A stretch of DNA of 64,000 bases from assembly GCA_022824495.1 (NCBI GenBank), contig JAJDZU010000009.1, positions 1 through 64,000 of the forward strand. The letters run 5' to 3'. The translations under genes were made by a program, and so were the position numbers. The stretch comes from Chloroflexota bacterium. GTDB taxonomy: Bacteria; Chloroflexota; UBA11872. Position 1 is the first letter of the stretch, and each line of letters starts with the position of its first letter. The notes below the pieces were generated by a model. That model saw nothing but the letters and a program-made list of their open reading frames with translations. It was not told where the DNA came from and searched no databases. This document shows, in pieces, positions 43,330 to 52,187 of this stretch.

Positions 43330-44130
43330 ATGGCAGTGGCGGAGCCACAACTACGCACACTCACCCGCGAACAGGTCGACCAGTTCCACATTGACGGTTA
43401 CCTCGCGATCCACAATCTGCTGGACGCCGACGAAGTCGCCGACCTCGCCGAACGCGCCGACCTTATCGCCGCCGGCAAGGCCGATCACATCCCCGAAACC
43501 AGCATCCAGCTGGAACGAGTTTTCCGCGAAGGCGAGCGCGAAGTCGAAAACCAGGTCCTCTCCGTCCGCAAACTCTTCAACCTCGCGGTCTACGATGACC
43601 TTCTCTGGGGCCACGTCACCAACCCCAAGATTGTCGATGTCATTGCCGACCTGATGGGTACCGACGACATCAAGCTCTACGGCGACCAACTCTTCATGAA
43701 ACCCCCCGAAATCGGCGCCGCCCAGGACTGGCACCAAGACTCCGCGTCCTGGCGCGACATCCTGCCGATGGACCTCATTACCGCCTGGACCTCCATCGAC
43801 CACGCCACCACCAAAAACGGGTGCCTCAATTTCGCCCCCGGCACCCACCGCTGGGGCATGCTCACTCGCCCCCGCCTTGAGCCGTTGCTGCCCGACCTAG
43901 GCACTGACGAATGGCCAGTTCGGGCCGCGCCGTTGGGCCCGGGCAGCGTCAGCTTCCACCACAGTCTGGTGCTGCATCAGAGCAACGCCAATACCTCCGG
44001 CATGCGCCGCCGCGGCTACGCCACCCACTTCATGCGGGCCAGTTCCTACAAGGACGAGGAAGTGACTGACGCGCCCAAGATGCCTCCGTTCAAACAGGTC
44101 CGCGGGCGCTCTTTCCCCGGCCGCGTGTGA
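43330..44130 (+). CDS. Phytanoyl-CoA dioxygenase (PhyH)-like, copy 1
   Basis: 266 aa. The Fe(II)/2-oxoglutarate facial triad is present: HxD in DWHQDS (His ~134, Asp ~136) and the distal His in VLHQSNAN near 215, with the 2-oxoglutarate Arg in RRRGYATHFM. Upstream FMKPPEIGAAQ and NGCLNFAPGTHRWG are typical PhyH. It hydroxylates an unactivated carbon of a small molecule or lipid (family role); substrate unknown. Followed after 30 bases by a paralogue. Confidence 0.88.
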   Translation: MAVAEPQLRTLTREQVDQFHIDGYLAIHNLLDADEVADLAERADLIAAGKADHIPETSIQLERVFREGEREVENQVLSVRKLFNLAVYDDLLWGHVTNPKIVDVIADLMGTDDIKLYGDQLFMKPPEIGAAQDWHQDSASWRDILPMDLITAWTSIDHATTKNGCLNFAPGTHRWGMLTRPRLEPLLPDLGTDEWPVRAAPLGPGSVSFHHSLVLHQSNANTSGMRRRGYATHFMRASSYKDEEVTDAPKMPPFKQVRGRSFPGRV

Positions 44131-44160
44131 CTGGCGAGGCGCTCTAAACGAGGGACATTG

Positions 44161-44949
44161 ATGAGTTTTCCGCACCGCACTCTCAGCACCGAACAAGTGG
44201 ACAGCTTTTGGCGGAACGGCTGGCTGGTTGTCGAAGACCTGCTGTCACCGGACGACGTTTCGCGGCTCGGCCAACGCGCCGACCAGATCGCCCGTGGCGA
44301 GACGGACGCCGCCCCGGAGCGAGTGCAGGCCGAAAAGGTCATTCGCGAAGGCGAGGCCACGGCCGCCGCCCGCGAACTGGAGGTCCGAAAGCTCTACTGG
44401 CTGGCCGGCGAGGACAACGTGCTCCAAGACCATGCCCGTCATCCAGCGATCGTCGACGTCATCGCCGACCTGCTCGACACCGACGACATCAAGCTCTACG
44501 CCGACCAGCTTTTCATGAAGCCCCCGGCCATCGGAGCCGCCCAACCCTGGCACCAGGACTCCAAGTCGTTCATCGACATCTACCCCATGGACCTGGTAAC
44601 CGCCTGGGCCGCCATTGACGATTCCACCCTGGAGAACGGCTGCCTCGAATTCGTCTCTGGCAGCCACCGCTGGGGCCTCCTGAGCAACGAACAAATGGAC
44701 GAGCACCGCTCACTCATTGGCAGCGACCCCGCGTTCATGCCGGACCCCGGGCCGCTGCGCTCAGGCAGCGTCAGCTTCCACCACAGCCTCACCTGGCACG
44801 CCAGCCGCGCCAACACCAGCACCGCCCGCCGCCGGGGCTACGCCGTCCACTACATGCGAGCCGAATCCCGCCGCACCGCTGCTCTGGAGGCGCCCAGGGT
44901 TCCGCCTCCGCTACAGATCCGCGGCCGCTCTTTCGACGGCTGCGTCTAG
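44161..44949 (+). CDS. Phytanoyl-CoA dioxygenase (PhyH)-like, copy 2
   Basis: 262 aa from ATG 44161 with GAGGG seven bases upstream; a TTG one codon earlier is less likely. HxD in PWHQDSK, distal His in LTWHASRAN and Arg in RRRGYAVHYM are kept. About half of positions match copy 1, so the duplication is old and the two enzymes probably differ in substrate. Both end in a similar RGRSF-G-V tail. Confidence 0.88.
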   Translation: MSFPHRTLSTEQVDSFWRNGWLVVEDLLSPDDVSRLGQRADQIARGETDAAPERVQAEKVIREGEATAAARELEVRKLYWLAGEDNVLQDHARHPAIVDVIADLLDTDDIKLYADQLFMKPPAIGAAQPWHQDSKSFIDIYPMDLVTAWAAIDDSTLENGCLEFVSGSHRWGLLSNEQMDEHRSLIGSDPAFMPDPGPLRSGSVSFHHSLTWHASRANTSTARRRGYAVHYMRAESRRTAALEAPRVPPPLQIRGRSFDGCV

Positions 44950-44954
44950 CCGGC

Positions 44955-46043
44955 CTACGGCGTCTCAGGAATCGAGACGGCCTGTCGCATGCCCGTCTCG
45001 GAAGAGCGGTACGCGGCTTGGACAGCCTCGTTCACCCACATCCCGGCTTCGTTTTCCAGCGGGGGCGGACCGCCGGACAGGCACGACTGGAAGAACGCGC
45101 TGGTCATCAGGTTGTACTCGTCGTTTCTGGCGTCCTCGTCACTGAAAGACCAGGACTTGTGCGGCGATCCGGCGTGAGCGCCCTGATGCGACATCCATTC
45201 CAGCGGTTCGCCGCGGCGCGTTCCGCCGGGATTGAACCGAAGCCATCCGTCGTGACCCCAGAGGATGAATCCGGAATGCCGACCGGAACCGTACTCAGGC
45301 CGCGATACGTAGTACCCGGCGCTCAGGTTGCCGACCATCCCGCTCTTGAATCCGACTGTCACAGAGGCCGCGTCCTCAACCGGCAGCGGCTCGCCGCCCA
45401 CAACGCCGGTCACTGCGCTGACCGAGGCAAAGTCGTCTCCAGTGACGAACCGCATCAGGTCGAGATAGTGGCAGCCGAGGAACGTCAGGTACCCGCCGCC
45501 CGATCGCGCCTTATCGAAAATCCAGCCGCCCTGCAGCGTGGCCCACTGGTGCGTTCGATCATGATCGGCAATGAACCACGCCTGACAGGCGAACAGGTCG
45601 CCCAGCAGACCCTCGGCCACGATGCGTCGAGCCTCCTGCACGATGGCCCGCTGGCGGCTTACGTACGCAATTGAGAAGTTCAGGCCCGCGGCCTGAGCCT
45701 TGCGGTAGATGCGCCGGTAGTCGTTCAGGTCGGCGAATCCCGGCTTCTCGTGCCAGACGTGGCAACCCGCATCCAGCGACGCCTCGATCATGGCCGGCAT
45801 CCGCCAAGCTTCCAGCGTCACCAGGGTGGCGGCTGGGTTGAAGTCGCTGAACAGGGCGTCAGGATCGGTATAGGTGGCTGTTACCCGGTCGCCCACGGCC
45901 TCTTTGGCGGCGTCGAACATTTCACCGGTGGCGTCAAGCACCGCGACTTCCCCAACTTCGGGATTCTGAGCCGCGGCGTACAGGGACCCCAGGTGATTGC
46001 CGGTGGGTTCAATGATCAGCGCGACGCGCAGCGAATCGCTCAC
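44955..46043 (-). CDS. Gfo/Idh/MocA-family oxidoreductase C
   Basis: 362 aa. N-terminal Rossmann-like VALIIEPTGNHLGSLYAAAQ, WHEKPGFADLNDYRRI with the conserved EKP, and GGGYLTFLGCHYLDLMRFVTGDDF. It shares the atypical VALxxEPT start and FLGCH motif with the gene at 30696-31754, so the two belong to one subgroup. It converges on the second dioxygenase with only five bases between them, and follows the unknown gene at 46109-46978. Confidence 0.84.
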   Translation of the reverse strand: MSDSLRVALIIEPTGNHLGSLYAAAQNPEVGEVAVLDATGEMFDAAKEAVGDRVTATYTDPDALFSDFNPAATLVTLEAWRMPAMIEASLDAGCHVWHEKPGFADLNDYRRIYRKAQAAGLNFSIAYVSRQRAIVQEARRIVAEGLLGDLFACQAWFIADHDRTHQWATLQGGWIFDKARSGGGYLTFLGCHYLDLMRFVTGDDFASVSAVTGVVGGEPLPVEDAASVTVGFKSGMVGNLSAGYYVSRPEYGSGRHSGFILWGHDGWLRFNPGGTRRGEPLEWMSHQGAHAGSPHKSWSFSDEDARNDEYNLMTSAFFQSCLSGGPPPLENEAGMWVNEAVQAAYRSSETGMRQAVSIPETP

Positions 46044-46108
46044 AGCAGGCTCCCGACGGGTGCGCCGCGAATCGCGGCGAAGTGCTGGCGGCAGTGTGCC
46101 CCGCCTGG

Positions 46109-46978
46109 CTATCCCTCGCCAGACACGCGCGCGATCGTGATTTCGGCGTCGCGCATCCAGACCTCGTTGAACACCAGCGGTTTCGGCCGCCCACGGGTTA
46201 CACCGGGTGGCTCGACGGCTCCTGCACGAACTTCGTTGCGGTCGCGCCCGCGAACTTCGTGGAACCAGGACAGTTCGCTGGCCGCCGGCTCGATTGCGCG
46301 CTGCAGGATGAACTCCACGTGCTCGAAATCGCTGAAAGCCACGCCAGCCAGAAAGACGCGATCAAGTCCGTGACCGTCCCAGGTGGCCAGGTCAGGCAGG
46401 ATCACGGGCTCGGTGCAGACCTGAAACTTCCCGTTCTCTTCGTCGAAGTTGATCAACTCGACTGGGAACTCGATGGTCACGGCCAGTTTCCGGGCCTCGT
46501 CGCGGTAGGTACAGGATGCGTTCATCAGCGCACCGGCCCGAGTGGCCTCGATTACCTCGAGAACTGATGCCAACGGCTCGGCGTGCGCAAAGTGCCGAAT
46601 GTCGACATCGAACCTGGCGTAGTTCTCAGCCAGCAACTGGCGACTGAGGTTCTCGGCTTCGTCGGAGGGTTGCCTTCCGATGGGAATGCCGAGCGTCTCG
46701 GAGAACACGGCCCGGTACTCGCCGCTCGGAATCTGGAACAGGTTGTCGCTGACGATCGTGTATTCGGCCCGGCAGGGAGCGATGACGTAGCAGGTAAAGG
46801 GCTCGCCGGTGTCGGGAGTGATCGTCAGTCGCGCGTCCGCCTTCAGACGTACGCAGATCACGTCACCACGATCGGCCAGCAATCCGCCGGTGTATTTGTA
46901 AATCGGGTCGGGCTCATGAGGATGGTGCGTCCAGGTCAGGAAGGATCGCGAGAAATCAATCATGTCGGACTCCGGCAT
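46109..46978 (-). CDS. Conserved-looking protein of unknown function
   Basis: 289 aa, soluble, acidic, no signal peptide or membrane helix. The body is rich in beta-strand-like segments (YKYTGGLLADRGDVICVRLKADARLTITPD, EARKLAVTIEFPVELINF). I do not recognise a family. It is upstream of oxidoreductase C on the same strand and probably co-transcribed, so a role with that enzyme is possible (inference). Confidence 0.65.
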   Translation of the reverse strand: MPESDMIDFSRSFLTWTHHPHEPDPIYKYTGGLLADRGDVICVRLKADARLTITPDTGEPFTCYVIAPCRAEYTIVSDNLFQIPSGEYRAVFSETLGIPIGRQPSDEAENLSRQLLAENYARFDVDIRHFAHAEPLASVLEVIEATRAGALMNASCTYRDEARKLAVTIEFPVELINFDEENGKFQVCTEPVILPDLATWDGHGLDRVFLAGVAFSDFEHVEFILQRAIEPAASELSWFHEVRGRDRNEVRAGAVEPPGVTRGRPKPLVFNEVWMRDAEITIARVSGEG

Positions 46979-47062
46979 AGCCGTGGAGGGTGAGCATAGC
47001 CGGGACCGACAGATCGCGGCCTCGGGTTAGGCTGGCTCGGTTCATGTCTGCGCGACCCAGTC

Positions 47063-49063
47063 TTGATCGCTGAACCCTACGAGTACCTCTCGACACTGCT
47101 GATTGCGCTGCTTCCGTGCGCGGCAGGTCTGCAGATTGCTCGCTGGTTGCTTCCACATGAGCGTCGGCTCTTGGTCGTGGGCGGTGTGGGCCTTGGGGTG
47201 GGCATTGGCCTGGTGACGTTTGGGATCGCCGCGCTCGTGCAGGTTGTCCCCCTGCTAGTCGCTGGGGCCGCAGTCAACGCCGCTTGCGCTGTCTTGGCCG
47301 CGCGGCTTGCCTGGCAATGGCGGCGCGATCCGCTGCGCGTAGACCTCGGCAAGTGGCCATGGCTAGTCGGCTCGTTGCTGCTGCTCGTTCTGTTCATTAG
47401 TGGCGTCGAGTTTGTTTCCAGCATCTGGCACGCCAATACGCACGAGAACCTGCTGATCCGACTTGGACTGGCCGCTCACTTCCTGGCGGGCAACTGGCCG
47501 CCGGCGCATCCATGGGAACCGGACACAATCTTCTTCTACCGATTTGGTGGGCCACTCTGGACGGCGGCAGTCGCACGGCTCGGTGGCGCCGACGTGTTCG
47601 CGGCCAGTCTCTCGGTGACTTTGGTCAGCGTACTGGCGTGCCTGTGGGGCGTTGCGGCAGCTGTGACGCTGCTCACGGACAAGTCCACCGGCCTGTTGGC
47701 TGGACTCCTCGTCGCGGTCGCTGGTCCGCAGAATTTTCTCGCGCTTCCGAACGCACCCTTCGGCGAACTGACGGCTTCGAGTGCCCAGAAGCTCGTCGAC
47801 ATCGGGCCGGCCCGTCTACAAGAAGGCTATGTGCTCAGCGAGTCCTTTCAGCAGCTCATCCCGTTCAGCTACACCCTCGTCGTGGGATTGGCGGCCGCGG
47901 CGGGAGTTGGTGCTTTGGCGGTTGCCATGTCCGGCGGGCATACCCGTCTTCCGCCCAGCTTGTTGGTTGGCAGTCTTGCGTTTGCCGGAATAGGCGTTAC
48001 GGCCGAGCACGTGTTTCCGGTGATCGCGGTGGGTCTGCTCCTGCCTGTGCCCGTGCTCGTGCTGTCGGAGCGACGAAAAGAGGCACTGGCGCTCGTTGGT
48101 CTGGTTCTCACCGCATCCTTGATGGCGCTTGTGCCCGAAGGCCCGCTGGCTGAATTCGCTCGCGGCCCCGACCGAGCTGGATTTCTCCGCCTAGACACCA
48201 GGGACCTCTTCACAGTTCCGACGCACGGGCTGTTTCCTGAACCCTCGCTCTTTATGTCCACGGTTCCCGTGACGCGCGCGGGCGTGTTGGATCCGGTGAC
48301 CTGGAAAGGGTTCGGGTGGTCGCTGATAGCCATCGCCGGATCAGTGGTTGTGGCTGCGCTTAAGCGCCGCATCGGCCTCGCGGCTCCTGCGGCCATCGGG
48401 CTATTCGCGCTGCTCATACCGGGCGTTCTGAATGACGAACTTAACCCGTGGAATACCTGGCGCTTCACCCAGGTCGGCCTGCTGCTCTCGGCGCCGGCGC
48501 TAGCGATCCTGATCACTGCCCTGTGGCATTGGCGGCGTACCGGGACTTGGCTCGCGCGTCTCGTGGCGTGTGGTCTGGTCGCACTGGCTGCCGGCACCTG
48601 GCTGGTAAGTCTTGCCTTGCTGCCCGGTGTGGTGCGAACGCCCGAGAGCCCGGTGCTTGCGGAGGAGCTCGCGGCAGCACGTTTCGCGGCCGAGCTTGAC
48701 TATCCTCAACGCGCTCTCCTGCTCCCCGGACCGCGAACCTTCATCGAACTAAGCAGCAGCATGGCTGACGGCATGCACAAGTACGCCGTGACGTTTGGCC
48801 GGCTGCAGGTTCCGATGGGTTTCGACAACAGGGGCTCGCGCGAGCGGTATGCCGATGTCTATGCACGGGCTCAGGACGAACTCGCCCCCGAAGATCTCAG
48901 CACATTAGGAATCGATCTCGTCTATACCGCGCAGAACCACCTGAGTCCCGCACAGCAGACCGTGCTTGACCGGGCAGTGGCGCACGACCGGCTTGCGCCG
49001 GTGTTTACCAGTCCGGGCGGTGCCCGGGTGATCTATCGCGTGGTGGGCGACGACGATGGCTAG
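47063..49063 (+). CDS. Polytopic membrane protein, glycosyltransferase-like in layout
   Basis: 666 aa from a TTG at 47063. About 14 hydrophobic helices with a large first external loop containing HANTHENLLIRLGLAAHFLAGNWPPAHPWE and FFYRFGGPLW, and a soluble C-terminal ~120 residues. The arrangement recalls GT-C lipid-linked sugar transferases, but I cannot see a firm catalytic Asp motif. The next gene overlaps it by eight bases, so the pair is co-translated and probably works together at the cell surface. Confidence 0.65.
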   Translation: MIAEPYEYLSTLLIALLPCAAGLQIARWLLPHERRLLVVGGVGLGVGIGLVTFGIAALVQVVPLLVAGAAVNAACAVLAARLAWQWRRDPLRVDLGKWPWLVGSLLLLVLFISGVEFVSSIWHANTHENLLIRLGLAAHFLAGNWPPAHPWEPDTIFFYRFGGPLWTAAVARLGGADVFAASLSVTLVSVLACLWGVAAAVTLLTDKSTGLLAGLLVAVAGPQNFLALPNAPFGELTASSAQKLVDIGPARLQEGYVLSESFQQLIPFSYTLVVGLAAAAGVGALAVAMSGGHTRLPPSLLVGSLAFAGIGVTAEHVFPVIAVGLLLPVPVLVLSERRKEALALVGLVLTASLMALVPEGPLAEFARGPDRAGFLRLDTRDLFTVPTHGLFPEPSLFMSTVPVTRAGVLDPVTWKGFGWSLIAIAGSVVVAALKRRIGLAAPAAIGLFALLIPGVLNDELNPWNTWRFTQVGLLLSAPALAILITALWHWRRTGTWLARLVACGLVALAAGTWLVSLALLPGVVRTPESPVLAEELAAARFAAELDYPQRALLLPGPRTFIELSSSMADGMHKYAVTFGRLQVPMGFDNRGSRERYADVYARAQDELAPEDLSTLGIDLVYTAQNHLSPAQQTVLDRAVAHDRLAPVFTSPGGARVIYRVVGDDDG

Positions 49064-49805
49064 ACGCCACATCGGCAACACCCTCGTGGCCATCGTGGTT
49101 GCGGGGATTTGGTGCGCGGTGATGCTCGTCCCGGTCGATTGGCCTTCGACCACCTATCAGAAGGAAACCGCAGTCTTTCCCCTGGGACCCGTCTCAGCCG
49201 ACGTGCAGCCAGGCCAGGTGTTCACGGCTGCGGAGCCGTTTGACACGCTGGCGGCGCCGGTGCGCGTTGGAGGCCCTCTGGACAGTGCTGCGGTATTGGG
49301 CACCCGCCTACGACTTGAAGGCCCGCGCGGTTCGACCGTCGCCGAATCCGCGAGCACCACAGTCGTGTCGACCCATCGCAGGTTTGAGATGGTGCTATTC
49401 CGATTCTCAGAGACGCTGTCGGCCGAAAAGACATATTTCGTCGAATTCGACATTCCGCGCGGAACTCGCTGGCCGGTTTTTCTTGCGGCGGTCGGCGGTG
49501 ACACGAATCCTGAGGGACAGCTCTTCATGCAAGGTGATCCGGCGCCTGAGGGACAGGATCTGGTCTATCAGCTGCTACGCCGCCAGTCCCTAGCCACGCG
49601 CCTGCCTGCATGGTGGGTGAGCAATCCGGGTTCCATTGCGGTCAGCACTGGTCTGCTTGTACTTGCTCACCTGACCAGCTTCGCCGCCCTACACACACTT
49701 GTGCCGCCCGCTCGTCGAGGATTGCTCAGCGTCTTCGTGCTTGGACTGATGCCGCCGGTACTTCTCGTCGGCGCGTACTTCGTGCTCTTGTTCGTTGTGC
49801 TCTAG
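49056..49805 (+). CDS. Membrane protein with extracellular beta domain, unknown function
   Basis: 249 aa. One N-terminal helix (NTLVAIVVAGIWCAVMLVP), an external ~150-residue domain likely built of strands (FDTLAAPVRVGG, YFVEFDIPRGTRWPVFL) and two C-terminal helices (IAVSTGLLVLAHLTSFAAL, LPPVLLVGAYFVLLFVVL-like). Partner of the polytopic protein it overlaps. Not recognised as a known family. Confidence 0.65.
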   Translation: MARRHIGNTLVAIVVAGIWCAVMLVPVDWPSTTYQKETAVFPLGPVSADVQPGQVFTAAEPFDTLAAPVRVGGPLDSAAVLGTRLRLEGPRGSTVAESASTTVVSTHRRFEMVLFRFSETLSAEKTYFVEFDIPRGTRWPVFLAAVGGDTNPEGQLFMQGDPAPEGQDLVYQLLRRQSLATRLPAWWVSNPGSIAVSTGLLVLAHLTSFAALHTLVPPARRGLLSVFVLGLMPPVLLVGAYFVLLFVVL

Positions 49806-49865
49806 CGGCGCAAAGACACTTGGCCGCGCTAGGCTCATTCTCGGCGTGGTAGGGAGATCGAGACG

Positions 49866-51008
49866 TTGAAAATCACAGGTCTGGCCTGCGACTTCATTAA
49901 CGACGGCTCACGAAACTGGCCGATCGTGCGCGTGATGACGGATGCCGGCATCACGGGAATCGGTGAGGCTTATCCGGTCGGCCCTGACAAGGCGGTCGCC
50001 GAGACCGTCCGTTACTTTGAAGACTGGGTGCTTGGATTTGACCCATTCGACGGCGAACGAATCTGGCACGAGCTGTATGCCGGCAGCCGTTTTCCGACCG
50101 GTTCGATCATCACGGCGGCGATCAGCGGGATTGACCAGGCGCTCTGGGACAGCAAGGGCAAGGCCCTTGAAACCCCGGTATACCAGTTGCTGGGCGGCAA
50201 AGTGCGTGACCGAGTGCGTGTGTACCAGTCGGCGCACGGTGCTACGCCCGAGGCCATGGGCGAACACGGCAAACGGCTCATCGAGACTTACGGCTATACG
50301 GCGCTGAAGATCGGTCCCTCCGCACCAAACGGCGATGCTGATCCCTGGGGCGTTCAGCTGGATACAGCCGAGCGGCGAATGGCCGCTCTGCGCGCGGCGG
50401 TGGGTGACGCCATTGATATTGGCGTCGACCCGCACGCAAAGATCCTCGAACCTGCGCGTGCCCTGGAAATGGCTGAGCGCATCAGCCCGTATCGGCCCTT
50501 TTTCTTTGAAGAGCCGGTGCGGCCGGAGCAGTTTGAACCGCTGGCCAAGCTGGCTCGCAAATCGCCGATTCCCATCGCCACCGGAGAGTGTCTCTACACG
50601 AAATTCGAGTTCCAGCGGCTGCTCGCCACCGGCGCCGCCGACATCATTCAGCCAGACGTCTGCGTGACCGGCGGCCTGACCGAAATGAAAAAAATCGCGG
50701 CCATGGCCGAAGCGCATTACGTAAGCGTCGCGCCGCACAATCCGCTCGGACCGCTGGCCACGGCCGTGAACGTCCACTTTGCGGCGACGGCGCCCAACTT
50801 CCTGATCCTCGAGTACCACGCCGACGACTCGGGAGTTCGGGCCGAGGTGCTAGACGAGCCGATCCAGCTGGCGGATGGGTACGTGTCCATTCCGGACCGA
50901 CCCGGACTGGGCGTGGAACTGAGCGATGGGATCCTTGAGAAATACCCCTACCGGCCCTGGCGCCGAGGCCGTCCCACCAAGGCGGACGGCATGCTCGCGT
51001 TCATCTAG
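49866..51008 (+). CDS. Mandelate racemase/muconate-lactonizing enzyme family (enolase superfamily) dehydratase
   Basis: 380 aa from TTG 49866 with GGGAG upstream. N-terminal capping domain, then a barrel with KIGPS (base), metal ligands in VDPHAKI (Asp), FEEPV (Glu) and ATGE (Glu), and the His general acid/base in VSVAPHNPLGP. The APHNPLGPL segment fits galactonate/gluconate-type sugar-acid dehydratases, which make 2-keto-3-deoxy acids (established for that subgroup; exact substrate inferred). It precedes a lipoprotein gene by two bases. Confidence 0.86.
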   Translation: MKITGLACDFINDGSRNWPIVRVMTDAGITGIGEAYPVGPDKAVAETVRYFEDWVLGFDPFDGERIWHELYAGSRFPTGSIITAAISGIDQALWDSKGKALETPVYQLLGGKVRDRVRVYQSAHGATPEAMGEHGKRLIETYGYTALKIGPSAPNGDADPWGVQLDTAERRMAALRAAVGDAIDIGVDPHAKILEPARALEMAERISPYRPFFFEEPVRPEQFEPLAKLARKSPIPIATGECLYTKFEFQRLLATGAADIIQPDVCVTGGLTEMKKIAAMAEAHYVSVAPHNPLGPLATAVNVHFAATAPNFLILEYHADDSGVRAEVLDEPIQLADGYVSIPDRPGLGVELSDGILEKYPYRPWRRGRPTKADGMLAFI

Positions 51009-51010
51009 CG

Positions 51011-51772
51011 GTGGCACCGAATCCCCGGCGACTGTGGTTTCTCAGCCTGAATCTGATGATTATTTCGGTGGCCGCTGGGCTGCTGGCCGGGTGCGGCGAG
51101 AGCGCGGCGACGACTGGGGACTCTGCTGAGCTCATGGCCGCCGCGTTCGACCGCTCGACGTTCGACGCGACGATCGCTGGCGATGAAGTGTCCGTATCGG
51201 CTCGCCTGACATCGCCGACGAATGACGGTGACGGCGACGTGCGGGTCGAAGTTGAGCGGCGTCCGTCCGCCCTGACGACCCGCCTGGCTGTCTCGATTAT
51301 TCGCGAATCCGGGCAGGTGGCTTTCGAATTGATCGAAGTCGGCGGAACGGCCTACTTCCGAGAGGGACCGGCAGACGCCGATAGCGAGTGGATCTCCGTT
51401 GACCGCAGCGCCGCCGACACCGAAATACCCAGCGTGGAGTCACTGGCTGCAGCCTTTCCAGTGGTGGGGGACGTTGTTGGGCCGATTCGCGCCGAGGGTT
51501 GGGCCGAGCAAGGCGCTGAACCGTGCCCCTCGACCGGAACCTGCGTTGTGCTTACGAATCCCGGCTACGAATTCGCCAGCCTTTTTGTCGACTCGCAGTC
51601 GTACCGCCCTGTGCATATTCGACTGGCGCGACCCGGCATGCGGGCGGCCGGCGAGATTGAGATCGACTGGACGGCCAGCACCCCGGTCGCACCGCCGGAC
51701 AACGCCCGGGGTGTCGACGCCACGGAGTTTCAGGCGGCGCTCGGACCGGTACTGCGGGCGGTGGGACTCTAG
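51011..51772 (+). CDS. LolA/LppX-like lipoprotein
   Basis: 253 aa from GTG 51011. Leader LNLMIISVAAGLLAGC is a lipobox. The mature part has alternating strands (VRVEVERRPSALTTRLAVSIIRESGQVAFELIEVGGTAYFRE) as in half-barrel LolA/LppX/LprG folds that carry lipids. The fold is inferred from pattern only. Confidence 0.65.
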   Translation: MAPNPRRLWFLSLNLMIISVAAGLLAGCGESAATTGDSAELMAAAFDRSTFDATIAGDEVSVSARLTSPTNDGDGDVRVEVERRPSALTTRLAVSIIRESGQVAFELIEVGGTAYFREGPADADSEWISVDRSAADTEIPSVESLAAAFPVVGDVVGPIRAEGWAEQGAEPCPSTGTCVVLTNPGYEFASLFVDSQSYRPVHIRLARPGMRAAGEIEIDWTASTPVAPPDNARGVDATEFQAALGPVLRAVGL

Positions 51773-51794
51773 CTGCTATTGGGTGCTGAGGCGT

Positions 51795-52154
51795 CTAAGG
51801 CGACTCTGAAATCAGCGTGAAGCCGTTGACTACGCCTTCGTCGATCGGGCCGGCGTGCGCGGTTTGCCAGAACCGGATGAACGGACGTAGGGCGTCGGGG
51901 ATGTCTTCCTGCGCCGCCATGTCGCCCGCCATACCCACAGTCTTCACCGCATCGTCAAGATCCGAATAGATGTGAATGCTGCCGTAGTCGTATTCGCTTG
52001 GCGCCAGCGCGTGGGTGTCGGCCTTGAACCCGCGCAGCAGCAGGATTCGCTCAATGCCCCAGGTTGGCGGCGCTTCTCGAAACGCCTCTTCGAAAGCTGC
52101 CGGATCGGCGTCGTCGCGTAGCTTGTAGAAGCGAATTGAAACGTACTGCGGCAT
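51795..52154 (-). CDS. Small hypothetical protein, ferredoxin-like (dimeric alpha/beta barrel) pattern
   Basis: 119 aa. Start MPQYVSIRFYKLRDDADPAAFEEAFREA and a central YDYGSIHIYSDLDDAVKTV give the strand-helix-strand of EthD/antibiotic-monooxygenase-like small barrels. No catalytic residues recognised. Followed upstream on the same strand by the TIM-barrel gene 33 bases away, probably one operon. Confidence 0.6.
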   Translation of the reverse strand: MPQYVSIRFYKLRDDADPAAFEEAFREAPPTWGIERILLLRGFKADTHALAPSEYDYGSIHIYSDLDDAVKTVGMAGDMAAQEDIPDALRPFIRFWQTAHAGPIDEGVVNGFTLISESP

Positions 52155-52187
52155 CGCGTTTCCTTTCGGGGGTCTGGCGGCGGTCGG

